Below, one piece after another: positions 16,101 to 24,348 of a stretch of DNA of 64,000 nt. Location of the stretch: assembly GCA_035943635.1 (NCBI GenBank), contig DASZBX010000148.1, positions 124,001-188,000 of the forward strand, in the 5' to 3' direction. The notes below the pieces were generated by a model. That model was not told the DNA's origin. It searched no databases and saw only the letters and a program-made list of their open reading frames with translations. Position numbers and translations under genes: made by a program. The stretch is from DASZBX01 sp035943635. Lineage in GTDB: Bacteria; Actinomycetota; Actinomycetes; Streptomycetales; Catenulisporaceae. Positions within the stretch are counted from its first letter, which is position 1. Every line of letters begins with the position of its first letter.

Positions 16101-17522
16101 TTGTCCGAGCGCGCTCGAGTCCCACCGACCGGACCGGCGGCCCCCGGCCCGGCCGCCGCGGCCGTCCCGGACCCGCCGGCGGGACAGAGCTCTGATATTC
16201 CTCCCGGTCCGGGCCGGCCGCCGGCGGTCCTGGCCCCGCGCGGGAAACCGCCCGGACTGTGGAGCAACCGGGACTACCTCGGCCTGTGGACCGGCGACGC
16301 GGTCAGCTCGCTGGGCACCAGCATGTCCGCGATCTCCTACCCATTGCTGATCTTGTTCGTCACCGGTTCGGTGGCCCGGGCCGGCCTGATCACCGCTGCG
16401 AGCCTGGTCGGCAGCGTGGCCACGATGCTCTGGGGCGGCGCGCTGGCCGACCGGGTCTCCCGCCGGGCCATCCTGGTGGTCTGCCCGCTGGTGCAGGCCG
16501 CGGCGGTCGGCGTGGTCGCGGTCTGGGTGGCCCGCGGGCACAGCCCGATCGGCCTGTTGGTCGCGGCGGCGCTGGTCGGCGGGCTGGCCGCCGGGATCCG
16601 GTCCGGGGCGAGGGTCCCGGCGCTGCGCCGGATCGTGCCGAAGGAGCAGATGGCGGCGGCCTCCAGCCAGATCCAGGGCCGGGACATGGCCGCGGAGTTC
16701 TTCGGCAACCCGCTCGGCGCCCTGCTGTTCACCACCGCCCGCTGGGTGCCGTTCGGCGCGGACGCGGCCTCGTTCCTGTTCTCCTGCTGCGGCGTGGCGC
16801 TGATCCGCCGGCCGCTGGGCCCGGAGGCGGCGCGCGCGGTCGAACACCAGAGCATGCTGGCCGACGTGCTGGAGGGCCTGCGCTATGTGCGGGCCGTGCC
16901 GTTCCTGCGTTTCATCGCGACCTGGGCGCCGATCGTGAACATGATCGCGACCGGGTACTTCCTGCTGTTCATCGCGGTGCTCAAGTACCGCGGCGCCGGG
17001 CCGATGACGATCGGCCTGACCGACTCGATCGCCCTGGTCGGCGGGATCACCGGCGCGGTGCTCGGCCCGGCGCTGCTCAAGCGGGTGCGGGCCAAACTGG
17101 TGTTCCTCAGCGGCGGCTGGGCCTTCGTGGTCGGCTGCGTGCTCACCGCGATCCTGCCGGTCCCGTGGGAGATCGGCTGCTCGGTGTTCCTGGTGATGCT
17201 GGTGCTCGTCCCGCTGAACGCGGCGCTGGACTCGTACGAGGTCCGGCTGGTCCCGGACCAGTACAGCGGCCGGGTCTCGGCCGCGGTGTTCTTCGGCGCG
17301 CAGTGCCTGCAGTGGGTGGGGCCGCTGCTGGCCGGGGTGCTGGCGGACGAGATCGGCCCGCCCGACGCGGCCCTGGTGTTCGCCGCCGCCCTGGTCCCGC
17401 TGGCTTTGATGGCCCACCGCACTTCGGCTCTGAACATCCTCGACCTGCCGGTGGACCAGGTGCAGGAGTACCGGCTGCCCGAGCGGCCCTGCCGCGCCGA
17501 GGTGGCCGGACGGGTCGGCTGA
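16101..17522 (+). CDS. MFS transporter (EntS/MFS_3-like)
   Basis: This major facilitator of about 473 residues probably exports a small molecule. After a Pro/Ala-rich cytoplasmic N-terminus of about 55 residues, the first helix begins after the conserved NRDYLGLWTGDAVSSLG. The inter-helix motif GGALADRVSRR is the MFS signature loop, and about 12 hydrophobic segments follow. TTG 16101 is proposed as the start because an AAGGGGGG site precedes it; the open frame upstream to 16032 has no family character. Substrate unknown; the EntS-like group often exports siderophores or antibiotics. Confidence 0.85.
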   Translation: MSERARVPPTGPAAPGPAAAAVPDPPAGQSSDIPPGPGRPPAVLAPRGKPPGLWSNRDYLGLWTGDAVSSLGTSMSAISYPLLILFVTGSVARAGLITAASLVGSVATMLWGGALADRVSRRAILVVCPLVQAAAVGVVAVWVARGHSPIGLLVAAALVGGLAAGIRSGARVPALRRIVPKEQMAAASSQIQGRDMAAEFFGNPLGALLFTTARWVPFGADAASFLFSCCGVALIRRPLGPEAARAVEHQSMLADVLEGLRYVRAVPFLRFIATWAPIVNMIATGYFLLFIAVLKYRGAGPMTIGLTDSIALVGGITGAVLGPALLKRVRAKLVFLSGGWAFVVGCVLTAILPVPWEIGCSVFLVMLVLVPLNAALDSYEVRLVPDQYSGRVSAAVFFGAQCLQWVGPLLAGVLADEIGPPDAALVFAAALVPLALMAHRTSALNILDLPVDQVQEYRLPERPCRAEVAGRVG

Positions 17523-17599
17523 GCCGGGGTTTCGGCACGATGGCGGCCATGGCACGGGCGCGACCGATGGGCGCATCACCCCTCCAGATACTACGGAAT

Positions 17600-17628
17600 C
17601 CATATGATATTCTTCTCGTATCATATGG
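17600..17628. promoter_or_regulatory. AT-rich inverted repeat, likely operator
   Basis: Perfect 10-bp arms CCATATGATA (17600-17609) and TATCATATGG (17619-17628) flank a 9-base spacer in an otherwise GC-rich region, 87 bases upstream of the hemerythrin-domain gene. Symmetry and base composition indicate a repressor site; the regulator is not in the immediate neighbourhood. Confidence 0.6.
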
Positions 17629-17714
17629 CCGCCGGGCCACTGCGCGGCGGCCGACGACCGTCCCGACGCGGGCCGCGGGGAACCGGGCGGGCCCGAGGGA
17701 CTGAGAGGACTGTC

Positions 17715-18356
17715 ATGAGCGTCTCGCAGCAGCACGCGACCGGCCGACCCGTCATCGACGTGAGCATCATGTACGTGACCCACGAGGCCTTCCGGCGCGA
17801 CCTGGCCCGGCTCGCGGCGGCGGCCGCAGCCGGCGCCGGCACGGCCCCGCACATCCGGGCCGGGTGGGAGAACTTCAAGCATCAGCTGCACATCCACCAC
17901 ACCGTCGAGGACGCTGAACTGTGGCCCCGGGTCGAAGCAGCGGTGGCCGGCCGGCCCGACGCGCTCGCGTTGTTGCAGGACATGGAGGCCGAGCACGCGC
18001 GGCTCTCTCCGCTGCTGGACGGGGTCGACCGGGCCCTGCGCGGTCCGGCCGGCGAGCTGGTGGCGAACGTCCGGGAACTGGCCGCGGGCCTCACCGACCA
18101 CATGAAGCACGAGGAGGACAGTGCGCTTCCCCTGATCCAGGAGGTGCTCACGCCGAAGGACTGGAAGGCGTTCGGGACCGGGATGGTCCGCAGCCAGGGA
18201 CTGAAGGGCGTGTTCGTCTACATCCCGTGGGTGGTCGACGGCGCGGCGGCGAGCGACCGGGACCGACTCTTCAGGGCCCTGCCCAAGCCGGTCCGTCCTC
18301 TCAATGGTCTGATCTTCGAGCCGCGCTACCGTAAGCGCGGGCTCTGGGCGAGCTGA
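17715..18356 (+). CDS. Hemerythrin-domain protein
   Basis: This 213-residue protein has a hemerythrin-like four-helix domain that binds a di-iron centre. Ligand-type residues are visible in THEAFRRDL, HIHHTVEDAELWP, EAEHARL and HMKHEEDSALP. The extra C-terminal segment (about residues 150-213) carries a hydrophobic stretch and ends in a basic motif. Such proteins sense or store oxygen, nitric oxide or iron; the exact role is not deducible. ATG 17715 has a GAGAGGA site. An AT-rich inverted repeat upstream suggests dedicated regulation. Confidence 0.88.
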   Translation: MSVSQQHATGRPVIDVSIMYVTHEAFRRDLARLAAAAAAGAGTAPHIRAGWENFKHQLHIHHTVEDAELWPRVEAAVAGRPDALALLQDMEAEHARLSPLLDGVDRALRGPAGELVANVRELAAGLTDHMKHEEDSALPLIQEVLTPKDWKAFGTGMVRSQGLKGVFVYIPWVVDGAAASDRDRLFRALPKPVRPLNGLIFEPRYRKRGLWAS

Positions 18357-18381
18357 GCCGCACGGTGGCGGCTCGCGGCTG

Positions 18382-19080
18382 TCATTGAGGGATCGGTTGC
18401 GCCTGCCGCAGGTATTCGAATTCGGTGACGAAGCAGGTCGGCCGGTCCGCGGCGTCGTAGCCGATCCAGGTCGGAAAGCAGCCGTCGCCCGGGCCGGACA
18501 TGAACGCGATGATGGTCGCTTCGCCGTCCGGGGACGGCAGGTTCACCGCGCCGCTGAAGCCCGCGGCGTTGAGCGCTTCGGAGAGCGGACTTTCGCCCAG
18601 CCTGCCGTCGAACTGCGCGGCGAGGCCCGCGACCGCGGTCAGTGCGGCGCGGTCCAGGAAGCTCCCGGTACCGGAGTCGACGCTGTATCCGTAGGACTTG
18701 CCGTCGGCCGGGTCCACGGGGGTCTGCGCCTGCTCCTCGGTGATGGCCAAATGCCAGCGGATCGCGGGTTCGGATCCGACGACCAGCTTCGCCGCCGCGT
18801 TGCGGTACGTCGCGAACTCGTCGACCGGCTTCCCGGGCTCGGTCCAGGCCACCAGGGCGAGCAGCACCGGGTAGCGGCCGGGCGCGACCGCCACGGTGAA
18901 GGGCGCGGCTTGGTCCTCGAAAACCAGGCCGGTGAACGGATCACAGGCTGTCAGCTGCCCCGAGGGCATGACCAGATCCCCGGCCTGCACGACGGTGACC
19001 ACGGCCTCCCGGCCGCCCCGCCACTGGTAGCGGGCGCCATCGTGGAACATGTGGTCGAAGTCAGGGACCGAGATCGCCAC
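18382..19080 (-). CDS. DUF4241-domain protein
   Basis: This 232-residue protein of the DUF4241 family has unknown function. The family pattern is visible in VMPSGQLTACDPF, the VAPGRYPVLLALV strand and YSVDSGTGSFLD. It has no signal peptide or membrane helix. GTG 19080 is chosen because a GGAGGTGG site lies five bases before it; the open frame continues upstream to 19749, but that part is antisense to nothing conserved and shows no family signal. It ends convergently with the hemerythrin gene. Confidence 0.82.
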   Translation of the reverse strand: MAISVPDFDHMFHDGARYQWRGGREAVVTVVQAGDLVMPSGQLTACDPFTGLVFEDQAAPFTVAVAPGRYPVLLALVAWTEPGKPVDEFATYRNAAAKLVVGSEPAIRWHLAITEEQAQTPVDPADGKSYGYSVDSGTGSFLDRAALTAVAGLAAQFDGRLGESPLSEALNAAGFSGAVNLPSPDGEATIIAFMSGPGDGCFPTWIGYDAADRPTCFVTEFEYLRQAQPIPQ

Positions 19081-19145
19081 AACCCACCTCCAACTAATCG
19101 CGTTCGTATTCAGTAGTGCTCGCGACGGAAGGTTACCGCCTGCGG

Positions 19146-19694
19146 TCAGGACCGGACGGCGGAGGCGAAAGCCGGGCGGGCCAGGGCCGGCCGGGGCAGT
19201 AGCGCGGCCCGGGCGGCCATGCCCAGGGTGCGGGTGAGCAGCATGGCCACGGCCATGAAGATCAGGCCGTCGGTGATCGCGGCCGGGGCCACCTGGTGGC
19301 TGGTCATCCAGTGGGCCAGCGGGCCGGAGAACCAGTGCGTGGCACCGTAGGAGAAGGCGGTGCGGGCACCGATGACCAGGGTCCACAGCAGTGCGTAGCC
19401 GAGTCCGGCCCGGCTGGCCGGCCGCCCGGTCTTCGGGCTGCGGTACACCCGGATCAGCCGGAGCGCGGCCAGACCGCCGAGCAGTCCGGCCGCCGCCGCG
19501 ACGAGTTCCAGGGTCAGGCCCGCGCCGTGGGTCACCGGCCGGTCGACGAACAGGGGCACGATCCCGCCGGCCATCAGCAGCGGCCGCAGGATCCGGAACG
19601 TGCCGACCTTGCGGGCCTTGCCGAGGTCGTTGTGCAGGACCGCGGTCAGCACCGCGCCGTTGACGATCATGGCCTGGGTCAGTTCGGACATCAT
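19146..19694 (-). CDS. DUF1453/CcdC-like membrane protein
   Basis: This 182-residue integral membrane protein has about five hydrophobic helices. The first is preceded by few residues, and LRPLLMAGGIVPLF forms part of the second. The basic loop RVYRSPKTGRPASR and the later GARTAFSYGATHW helix fit the DUF1453/CcdC-like group. ATG 19694 (followed by a second ATG) has an AGGAG site eight bases upstream. It is divergent from a similar membrane protein gene, with a palindrome between them. No biochemical role is established for this group. Confidence 0.75.
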   Translation of the reverse strand: MMSELTQAMIVNGAVLTAVLHNDLGKARKVGTFRILRPLLMAGGIVPLFVDRPVTHGAGLTLELVAAAAGLLGGLAALRLIRVYRSPKTGRPASRAGLGYALLWTLVIGARTAFSYGATHWFSGPLAHWMTSHQVAPAAITDGLIFMAVAMLLTRTLGMAARAALLPRPALARPAFASAVRS

Positions 19695-19828
19695 GGCGAG
19701 CTCCTGTCGGGTAGTGGGCCGCTGCTGATCGCGGTGGCAGGGACAACATTCGCCGTTTCCGTCCGCCGTCGGATCGGAGCGCGGGAGGACGCCCGGTATG
19801 AGCCGCGAACTGCTCCGGCGCGACGGTC

Positions 19829-19846
19829 TAGTACCTCCTGGTACTA
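19829..19846. promoter_or_regulatory. Inverted repeat between divergent membrane-protein genes
   Basis: Arms TAGTACC (19829-19835) and GGTACTA (19840-19846) with a 4-base spacer form a perfect dyad in the 279-base region between two divergent DUF1453-like genes. It is a candidate shared operator. Confidence 0.5.
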
Positions 19847-19973
19847 CGCGCCCGGCGGTGTGGCATGGCCGGTTCAGACTGTGCGGCGATGTGGCCGGCA
19901 GGGCGTTCTCCGTAGCTTTGAGGTGTCGGCCATGGGGTCGGCACGGAGAGTGCGCGGAAGGGACGTGAACGGA

Positions 19974-20801
19974 ATGTTGGAGATCATCGCCGCGATCGGG
20001 ATCATCGGATTCGTCATCTTTCAGCAGCTGGTCGGCCAGTCGCTGCGGGGTAAGAAGGTCGTGCTGCTGCCGGTGATCCTGACGGCCATCGGGTTCAGCG
20101 ACCTGGGCGGCGGCGGCCATCTGCAGCCGGTGGACATCGCCTGCATGGCGGCCGGCTGCGTGGTGTCGGTCCTGATCGGTTTGACCTTCGGCGCGATCAT
20201 GCGCCTGGAGTCGCGGGACGGCGTGCTGTGGGCCAAGATGCCGGTCAAGGGCCTGTGGCTATGGGTGGCCCTGGTCGCCTCACGGGGCCTGATGTACGTG
20301 GTCGCCACCGGACTGCACGCTCACGTCGCCCAGTCCGGCACCCCGATCCTGCTCACCCTGGGCCTGAACCGGCTGGCGCAGGCGGCAGTGCTGGTTCCTC
20401 GGGCGCTGAGCGCCGGTGTTCCGTTCGCCCCGGAGAAGGACGGCAAGACGTTCATGGCCGGCGTCCTCGGCGAGGCCGCCCCGCGCCCCGGCTTCACCCC
20501 GGCCCCGCAGTACCGCGACGCCGACCGTGGTCGTGGTCACAACCGTGACCACGGCCGTGACCGTGACCGTAGCCACGGCCGTGACCGCAACCGTGACGGC
20601 GGCGGGTACGGCGACAGCTACTCCGGCGCCTATGGCAGCACTTCAGACAATGGGTACTCCGACCGTAACTCCGGCCCGGTCGACCTGGGCGCCTACCGCA
20701 GCGAGCAGCGCACTTCGCGGGACGAGGACCGGACCCTGGCCCCGACCGACTGGCGCCGGCTGGCCGCCACCGCGGCCGAGCGCCTGGCGAACGGCCGGTG
20801 A
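19974..20801 (+). CDS. DUF1453-like membrane protein with Arg/Asp/His repeat tail
   Basis: This 275-residue protein has four to five membrane helices in the first 150 residues (from LEIIAAIGIIGFVIF on), with the loop RLESRDGVLWAKMPVKG and the following WVALVASRGLMYV helix typical of the group. The C-terminal third is hydrophilic and low-complexity. It is built of RD, HGRD and NRD repeats (encoded at about 20518-20610) and then a Gly/Ser/Tyr-rich stretch. ATG 19974 is preferred, with AAGGGA about 11 bases upstream; GTG 19965 is the alternative. It is divergent from a related gene. Function unknown. Confidence 0.75.
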   Translation: MLEIIAAIGIIGFVIFQQLVGQSLRGKKVVLLPVILTAIGFSDLGGGGHLQPVDIACMAAGCVVSVLIGLTFGAIMRLESRDGVLWAKMPVKGLWLWVALVASRGLMYVVATGLHAHVAQSGTPILLTLGLNRLAQAAVLVPRALSAGVPFAPEKDGKTFMAGVLGEAAPRPGFTPAPQYRDADRGRGHNRDHGRDRDRSHGRDRNRDGGGYGDSYSGAYGSTSDNGYSDRNSGPVDLGAYRSEQRTSRDEDRTLAPTDWRRLAATAAERLANGR

Positions 20802-20820
20802 CGGCCGCACCGCACCCGAA

Positions 20821-20859
20821 CGCCGCTCCCGCGGACCGTCAAGGTTCGCGGGAGCGGCG
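20821..20859 (+). terminator. Hairpin terminator
   Basis: Perfect 13-bp arms, CGCCGCTCCCGCG (20821-20833) and CGCGGGAGCGGCG (20847-20859), with a 13-base loop and TCTT following, 20 bases after the stop of the DUF1453-like gene. Confidence 0.8.
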
Positions 20860-20959
20860 TCTTCGTCGGCGCCGAGATCAGAACCCGCGTCCGGGTCCGC
20901 TCCAGCAGTCCGTGACAGTTGCGGACTTGGTGCTGGGCATGGGGATCGTCACCATCCGG

Positions 20960-21697
20960 TCAGGATTCGGGGGCGGGCAGTGGGTTCTGGCCGACCAGGT
21001 CTTGGCCTCGTTGGGCCGACTCGCGTACGACGTCGAAACCGTATCCGCTCATTTCCTCTTCGTACGCGTGCACGGCCTCGTGCAGGGAATTCCCGTCGGC
21101 GACCTGGGCCAGCCGACCGGACAGGACCTGTGCGTCACGCAGCGCAGTGTTGGCGCCGACGCCGATCGCCGGGCTCATCGCGTGGACGGCATCACCCAGC
21201 AGCGTGATCGGGCCGGTTTCGCACAGGCGGCCAGGCACACTGGTCCGGACCGTGACCGGGAAGATCGACGCCGGAGTCTGGTCGGCAACGATCTCGCGCA
21301 CGACCGGATGCCAGTCCGGCAGCATCGACAGGGCCAGTTCCTGCAACTGCCGGCCGCTCATCGCGAACAGTTCCTCGTCGTCGAGTTGACCCCGTCCGCG
21401 CCCACCAGCAGATCGCCGGTCGCGGTGCTGCCGTCGGCAAAGTGAGCGGTCACCGTGCCCGACTCCTCAGCCGTGTAGTGGGTGAACTGGGAACCGAAGT
21501 GGACGGAGTCTTCCAGGCCGGACAGCAGGATCTCACGCAGCGTCATGCGGTTGACTGCCAGATGGCCGTCTCCGGGTGCGTCGGGGACCGAGGGAAGGCT
21601 GAAGGAGTACCGGAGGTTGAGGTGCTGGTCGAAGGCGTCCAGATGCGGCCCGGGATTTCCCGCGGTGGCCACGAGCACTTCGAAGGCTTCTTGGGTG
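20960..21697 (-). pseudogene. FAD-dependent monooxygenase remnant (N-terminal and internal deletions)
   Basis: Two open pieces on the minus strand belong to one UbiH/PHBH-like monooxygenase. The upstream piece (about 21697 down to 21358) covers EAFEVLVATAG to LLVGADGVNS, the second FAD motif. The downstream piece (21361 down to 20960) starts MSGRQLQEL and includes LLGDAVHAMSPAIGVGANTALRDA, the third FAD motif. The N-terminal dinucleotide-binding GxGxxG region is missing, and roughly a hundred residues between the pieces are absent where the frame shifts. Upstream of EAFEV the sequence becomes antisense to a TetR fragment. The gene cannot encode a functional enzyme. Confidence 0.75.
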
Positions 21698-22030
21698 AGC
21701 ACCGGCTTCAACGTCGATCCGCAGGTGCTCGCCTTCCAGCGCATGGTGCACTCCGCGCCGAGCCTGCGCCTGCGGATCCTGGAGCAGTCGGTGCACAGCG
21801 TCGACGCGCTCGCCGCGGCCTTCGCCGAGCAGGCCGGAGCCGAGGCCGCCGACGTGATCGCCCGGGTGGCGGCGAGCCAGATCCGGGCCACCGAGACCGA
21901 ACTGGTCCTGGAGAACGTGCGCAGGCTCACCGGCGGCGAGTCGGCCGCCGACGTCTACCCCGACGCGGTGGCCGCCGCGCAGCATGCTTTCGGACTGCTG
22001 CAACGCGGTCTCGGCGACTGCGGATCCTGA
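21698..22030 (+). pseudogene. TetR-family regulator C-terminal fragment
   Basis: The plus-strand sequence from about 21698 (VSTGFNVDPQVLAFQRMV) to 22030 matches the helical C-terminal half of a TetR regulator (LAAAFAEQAGAEAADVIARV, ATETELVLENVRRL). The N-terminal helix-turn-helix is missing. Immediately upstream the sequence is antisense to the monooxygenase remnant, so this fragment and the monooxygenase fragment are joined head to head at a deletion point. No ribosome site or start codon is evident. Confidence 0.65.
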
Positions 22031-22115
22031 TCAGAACACAGGTTTTCCGTTTCCCCGACACGAAAAAGCGACCGCAGCGCCCCAGATCGGGCCGCCGCGA
22101 TCGCGGTTTTGCTGA

Positions 22116-23489
22116 TTACCAGCCGACTGCGACGACCAGGTACTGCGGGTTGCTGACGGAGATGTCGGAGGACTGTCCGGCGTAGTCGTCGTAGGGGAAG
22201 CCGTAGGCCAGGCCGTTGATGGAGTTCTGGTGCCAGAATTCGGCGTAGTAGTTGGCCGGGGCGCTTTGGTAGAAGTTGGAGACGGTCGACTGTTGGGCGA
22301 CCGGGAGTTGGGCGACGTGGCGGTTGAGTCCGGCGCACAGTTGGGAGTTGGTGGCCAGGGTGCCGGAGCAGCCGAAGATCTGCTGGGTGGTGTCCGAGCT
22401 GTCGCCGACCGACGCGGCGTAGCTGTTCATGTAGGTGGCGTTGGCCCCGCCCGGTTGGAACGCGCTGTCGTCTTGGGGGGCGTTGATGCCGTAGGGGGCG
22501 TTGTCGGTGCCCAGGACCTTGAACTGGGACGGGACGAAGTTCTCGAACCGTTGGAAGGTCGCGGTGCGGGATTCTTGGAAGGTGGCGTAGTTCTCGCCGA
22601 CTTCCTGGTTGGATCCGTCGTGTCCGTGCAGGAGCAGGGCGAGTTTCAGGCCGAAGCGGTCGACCAGGGTGGTGTCGATGTTGATCGAGGAGGTGCCGAC
22701 GGTGAACTCGATGAAGTCGTAGTACGGGCCGTTGGGGGTGCCGAGGTAGAAGTACATCCGGCCGGAGGAGTTGGCGGGCATGTCGATGTACGGCTGCTGG
22801 GCGATGGATGCGGTCTGGTTGTTGAAGCTCCAGTAGACCTGGCTGTCGGGGTACTGGCCGTTGGTCTGGTTCTCGATCTTGAATTCCAGGACGTGGGAGG
22901 CGGTGGGGATGCTGCCGGTGTTACCCCAGAAGGAGGCCGGGGGCTGCCCGCCGGTCCCCCCGGTGCCGCCGCCGCCGGTGCCGCCGGGGAGGGTGAAGAT
23001 CTGGTTGGCGCCGGCGTTGCAGTCCCACAGGTCCAGTTGGGTGCCGGGGGTGGTGGCGAATCCGGGGTCGTCCAGGCATTTTCCGGAGGCGGGGTTGAGC
23101 AGTTCGCCGTTGGCTTGGGCCTGCCAGACCTGGTTTCCGCCGCCGTTGCAGTCCCACAGTTCGATCAGGGCGCCGTCGGTGGTGGAGGCGCCGGTGATGT
23201 CCAGGCATTTGCCGTTGATCTGCAGGGTGTTGCTGGAGGTGACCGTCCATTGTTGGGCGCCGGTGCCGTTGCAGGTGTACAGGTCGGCTTTGGTGCCGTC
23301 GGCGTTGGAGGCGGCGTAGTCGTCCAGGCACAGTCCCGCGTATCCGGTGACGGTGCCGGTTCCGGCGGCCAGTGCGGTGGTCGCGGCGGCCCCGACGAAG
23401 GCGAGGCTGGCGGCGCCCACGCCGATCACTCCGATGAACGCTCCGGTCCGATGCCGGAGGCGGCGACGCAATATGGCATTCACGTGCAT
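22116..23489 (-). CDS. Secreted GH64 beta-1,3-glucanase with ricin-type lectin domain
   Basis: This 457-residue secreted enzyme probably degrades beta-1,3-glucans. A signal peptide with a long hydrophobic core ends near residue 42 (TTALAAG). Residues 43-168 form a ricin B-like lectin domain of three repeats, each with a CLD and QxW element (GLCLDDYA, GKCLDITG, GKCLDDPG; QQWTV, QVWQA, QIFTL). After a Gly/Thr linker the catalytic domain starts at SHVLEFKIENQTNG and resembles GH64 laminaripentaose-producing glucanases, including MPANSSGRMYFYLG. ATG 23489 has a GAGGA site. A palindrome CCGCGATCGCGG followed by TTTT lies just beyond the stop (22095-22106). Confidence 0.88.
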   Translation of the reverse strand: MHVNAILRRRLRHRTGAFIGVIGVGAASLAFVGAAATTALAAGTGTVTGYAGLCLDDYAASNADGTKADLYTCNGTGAQQWTVTSSNTLQINGKCLDITGASTTDGALIELWDCNGGGNQVWQAQANGELLNPASGKCLDDPGFATTPGTQLDLWDCNAGANQIFTLPGGTGGGGTGGTGGQPPASFWGNTGSIPTASHVLEFKIENQTNGQYPDSQVYWSFNNQTASIAQQPYIDMPANSSGRMYFYLGTPNGPYYDFIEFTVGTSSINIDTTLVDRFGLKLALLLHGHDGSNQEVGENYATFQESRTATFQRFENFVPSQFKVLGTDNAPYGINAPQDDSAFQPGGANATYMNSYAASVGDSSDTTQQIFGCSGTLATNSQLCAGLNRHVAQLPVAQQSTVSNFYQSAPANYYAEFWHQNSINGLAYGFPYDDYAGQSSDISVSNPQYLVVAVGW

Positions 23490-24348
23490 GGTGAGTCCTC
23501 AGTGTCGGGTTGTTGCGGATTGCGGTTGCGGGCACGGCGATCTGGTGGAATCGCCGCACCCTGCGACATGACTGGTGGAAGCCCGTCACAGCCGTGGCCG
23601 TCCGCGGGCTTGTCAGTTGATGCACCAGTCCCGGTGAACTGCGAAGCGCGCGCAAGGCGGTCGGCGGGTCGGAATCGGATCCGCCGGGGGCCTGTTCCAC
23701 CGGAGTCGCGGGCAGCCGGAGCCCGCGGAGAGAATCGGCTCGGGCCGGGGTGGGTCCCGCGGCCGTCACCGGTTGGGTGCTAGTGCCCTTGCGGCCGGTG
23801 GCCGCCGCTGTGGCTGAGGCCGGGGTCGCTACCGTGGCCGGTGGGGTGCGCGGCTCGCGCCTGTGGGATGGATCCGAGCATTGAGCGGCCTTCCGCGTGG
23901 GCGTCCGCGACGCATTCGCGCGGGGCGCGGGAGCCGCGAACTGATCTGAGAGCCGAGTGGCGGACCACCGGGCTTCGGACTGGCCTCGGCCGGCCGCGCC
24001 AGACTGCCGAGGTGACGGTCGGACGCAAAGGGCCGCCCGACGGGACACAACGTATCGTAAACGTTTCCGTTATTGTGCGACCGCCGTCGCGCACTCGTCA
24101 AGGCATACCGGCCGCTTAGGGAGACCAGCATCCTGCCTTAACTCGATCAGCCCGCCGCCAAGGGATTTCGCACATTTCCGGCCGCCCGACGGGCCACGCG
24201 AACCGGATCGGCAGCCGCTGGCACGCCCCGCATGGCGCATACCACTTTTGATAATCATGCGGTGACATTAAGTTAACTCATGGGTGCGGTAAGTCGCCCA
24301 TGCACTGCGGCAGGTCCCTCAGACGAACTCAAGCGAAGGTGACAACCC
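23490..24348. other. Long divergent intergenic region with LacI-type operator
   Basis: No gene is supported in these 859 bases between the glucanase and the esterase-like gene. The main feature is CGTAAACGTTTCCG (24056-24069), centred on AAACGTTT, which matches the operator style of actinobacterial LacI-family sugar regulators. It could control the glucanase on the minus strand (about 570 bases away) or the gene at 24349. Open frames here are short and lack coding character. Confidence 0.55.

Noticed and set aside
15957..18110. Long minus-strand open frame opposite the MFS and hemerythrin genes
   Set aside because: No motifs, biased composition, antisense to genes with clear family signatures.
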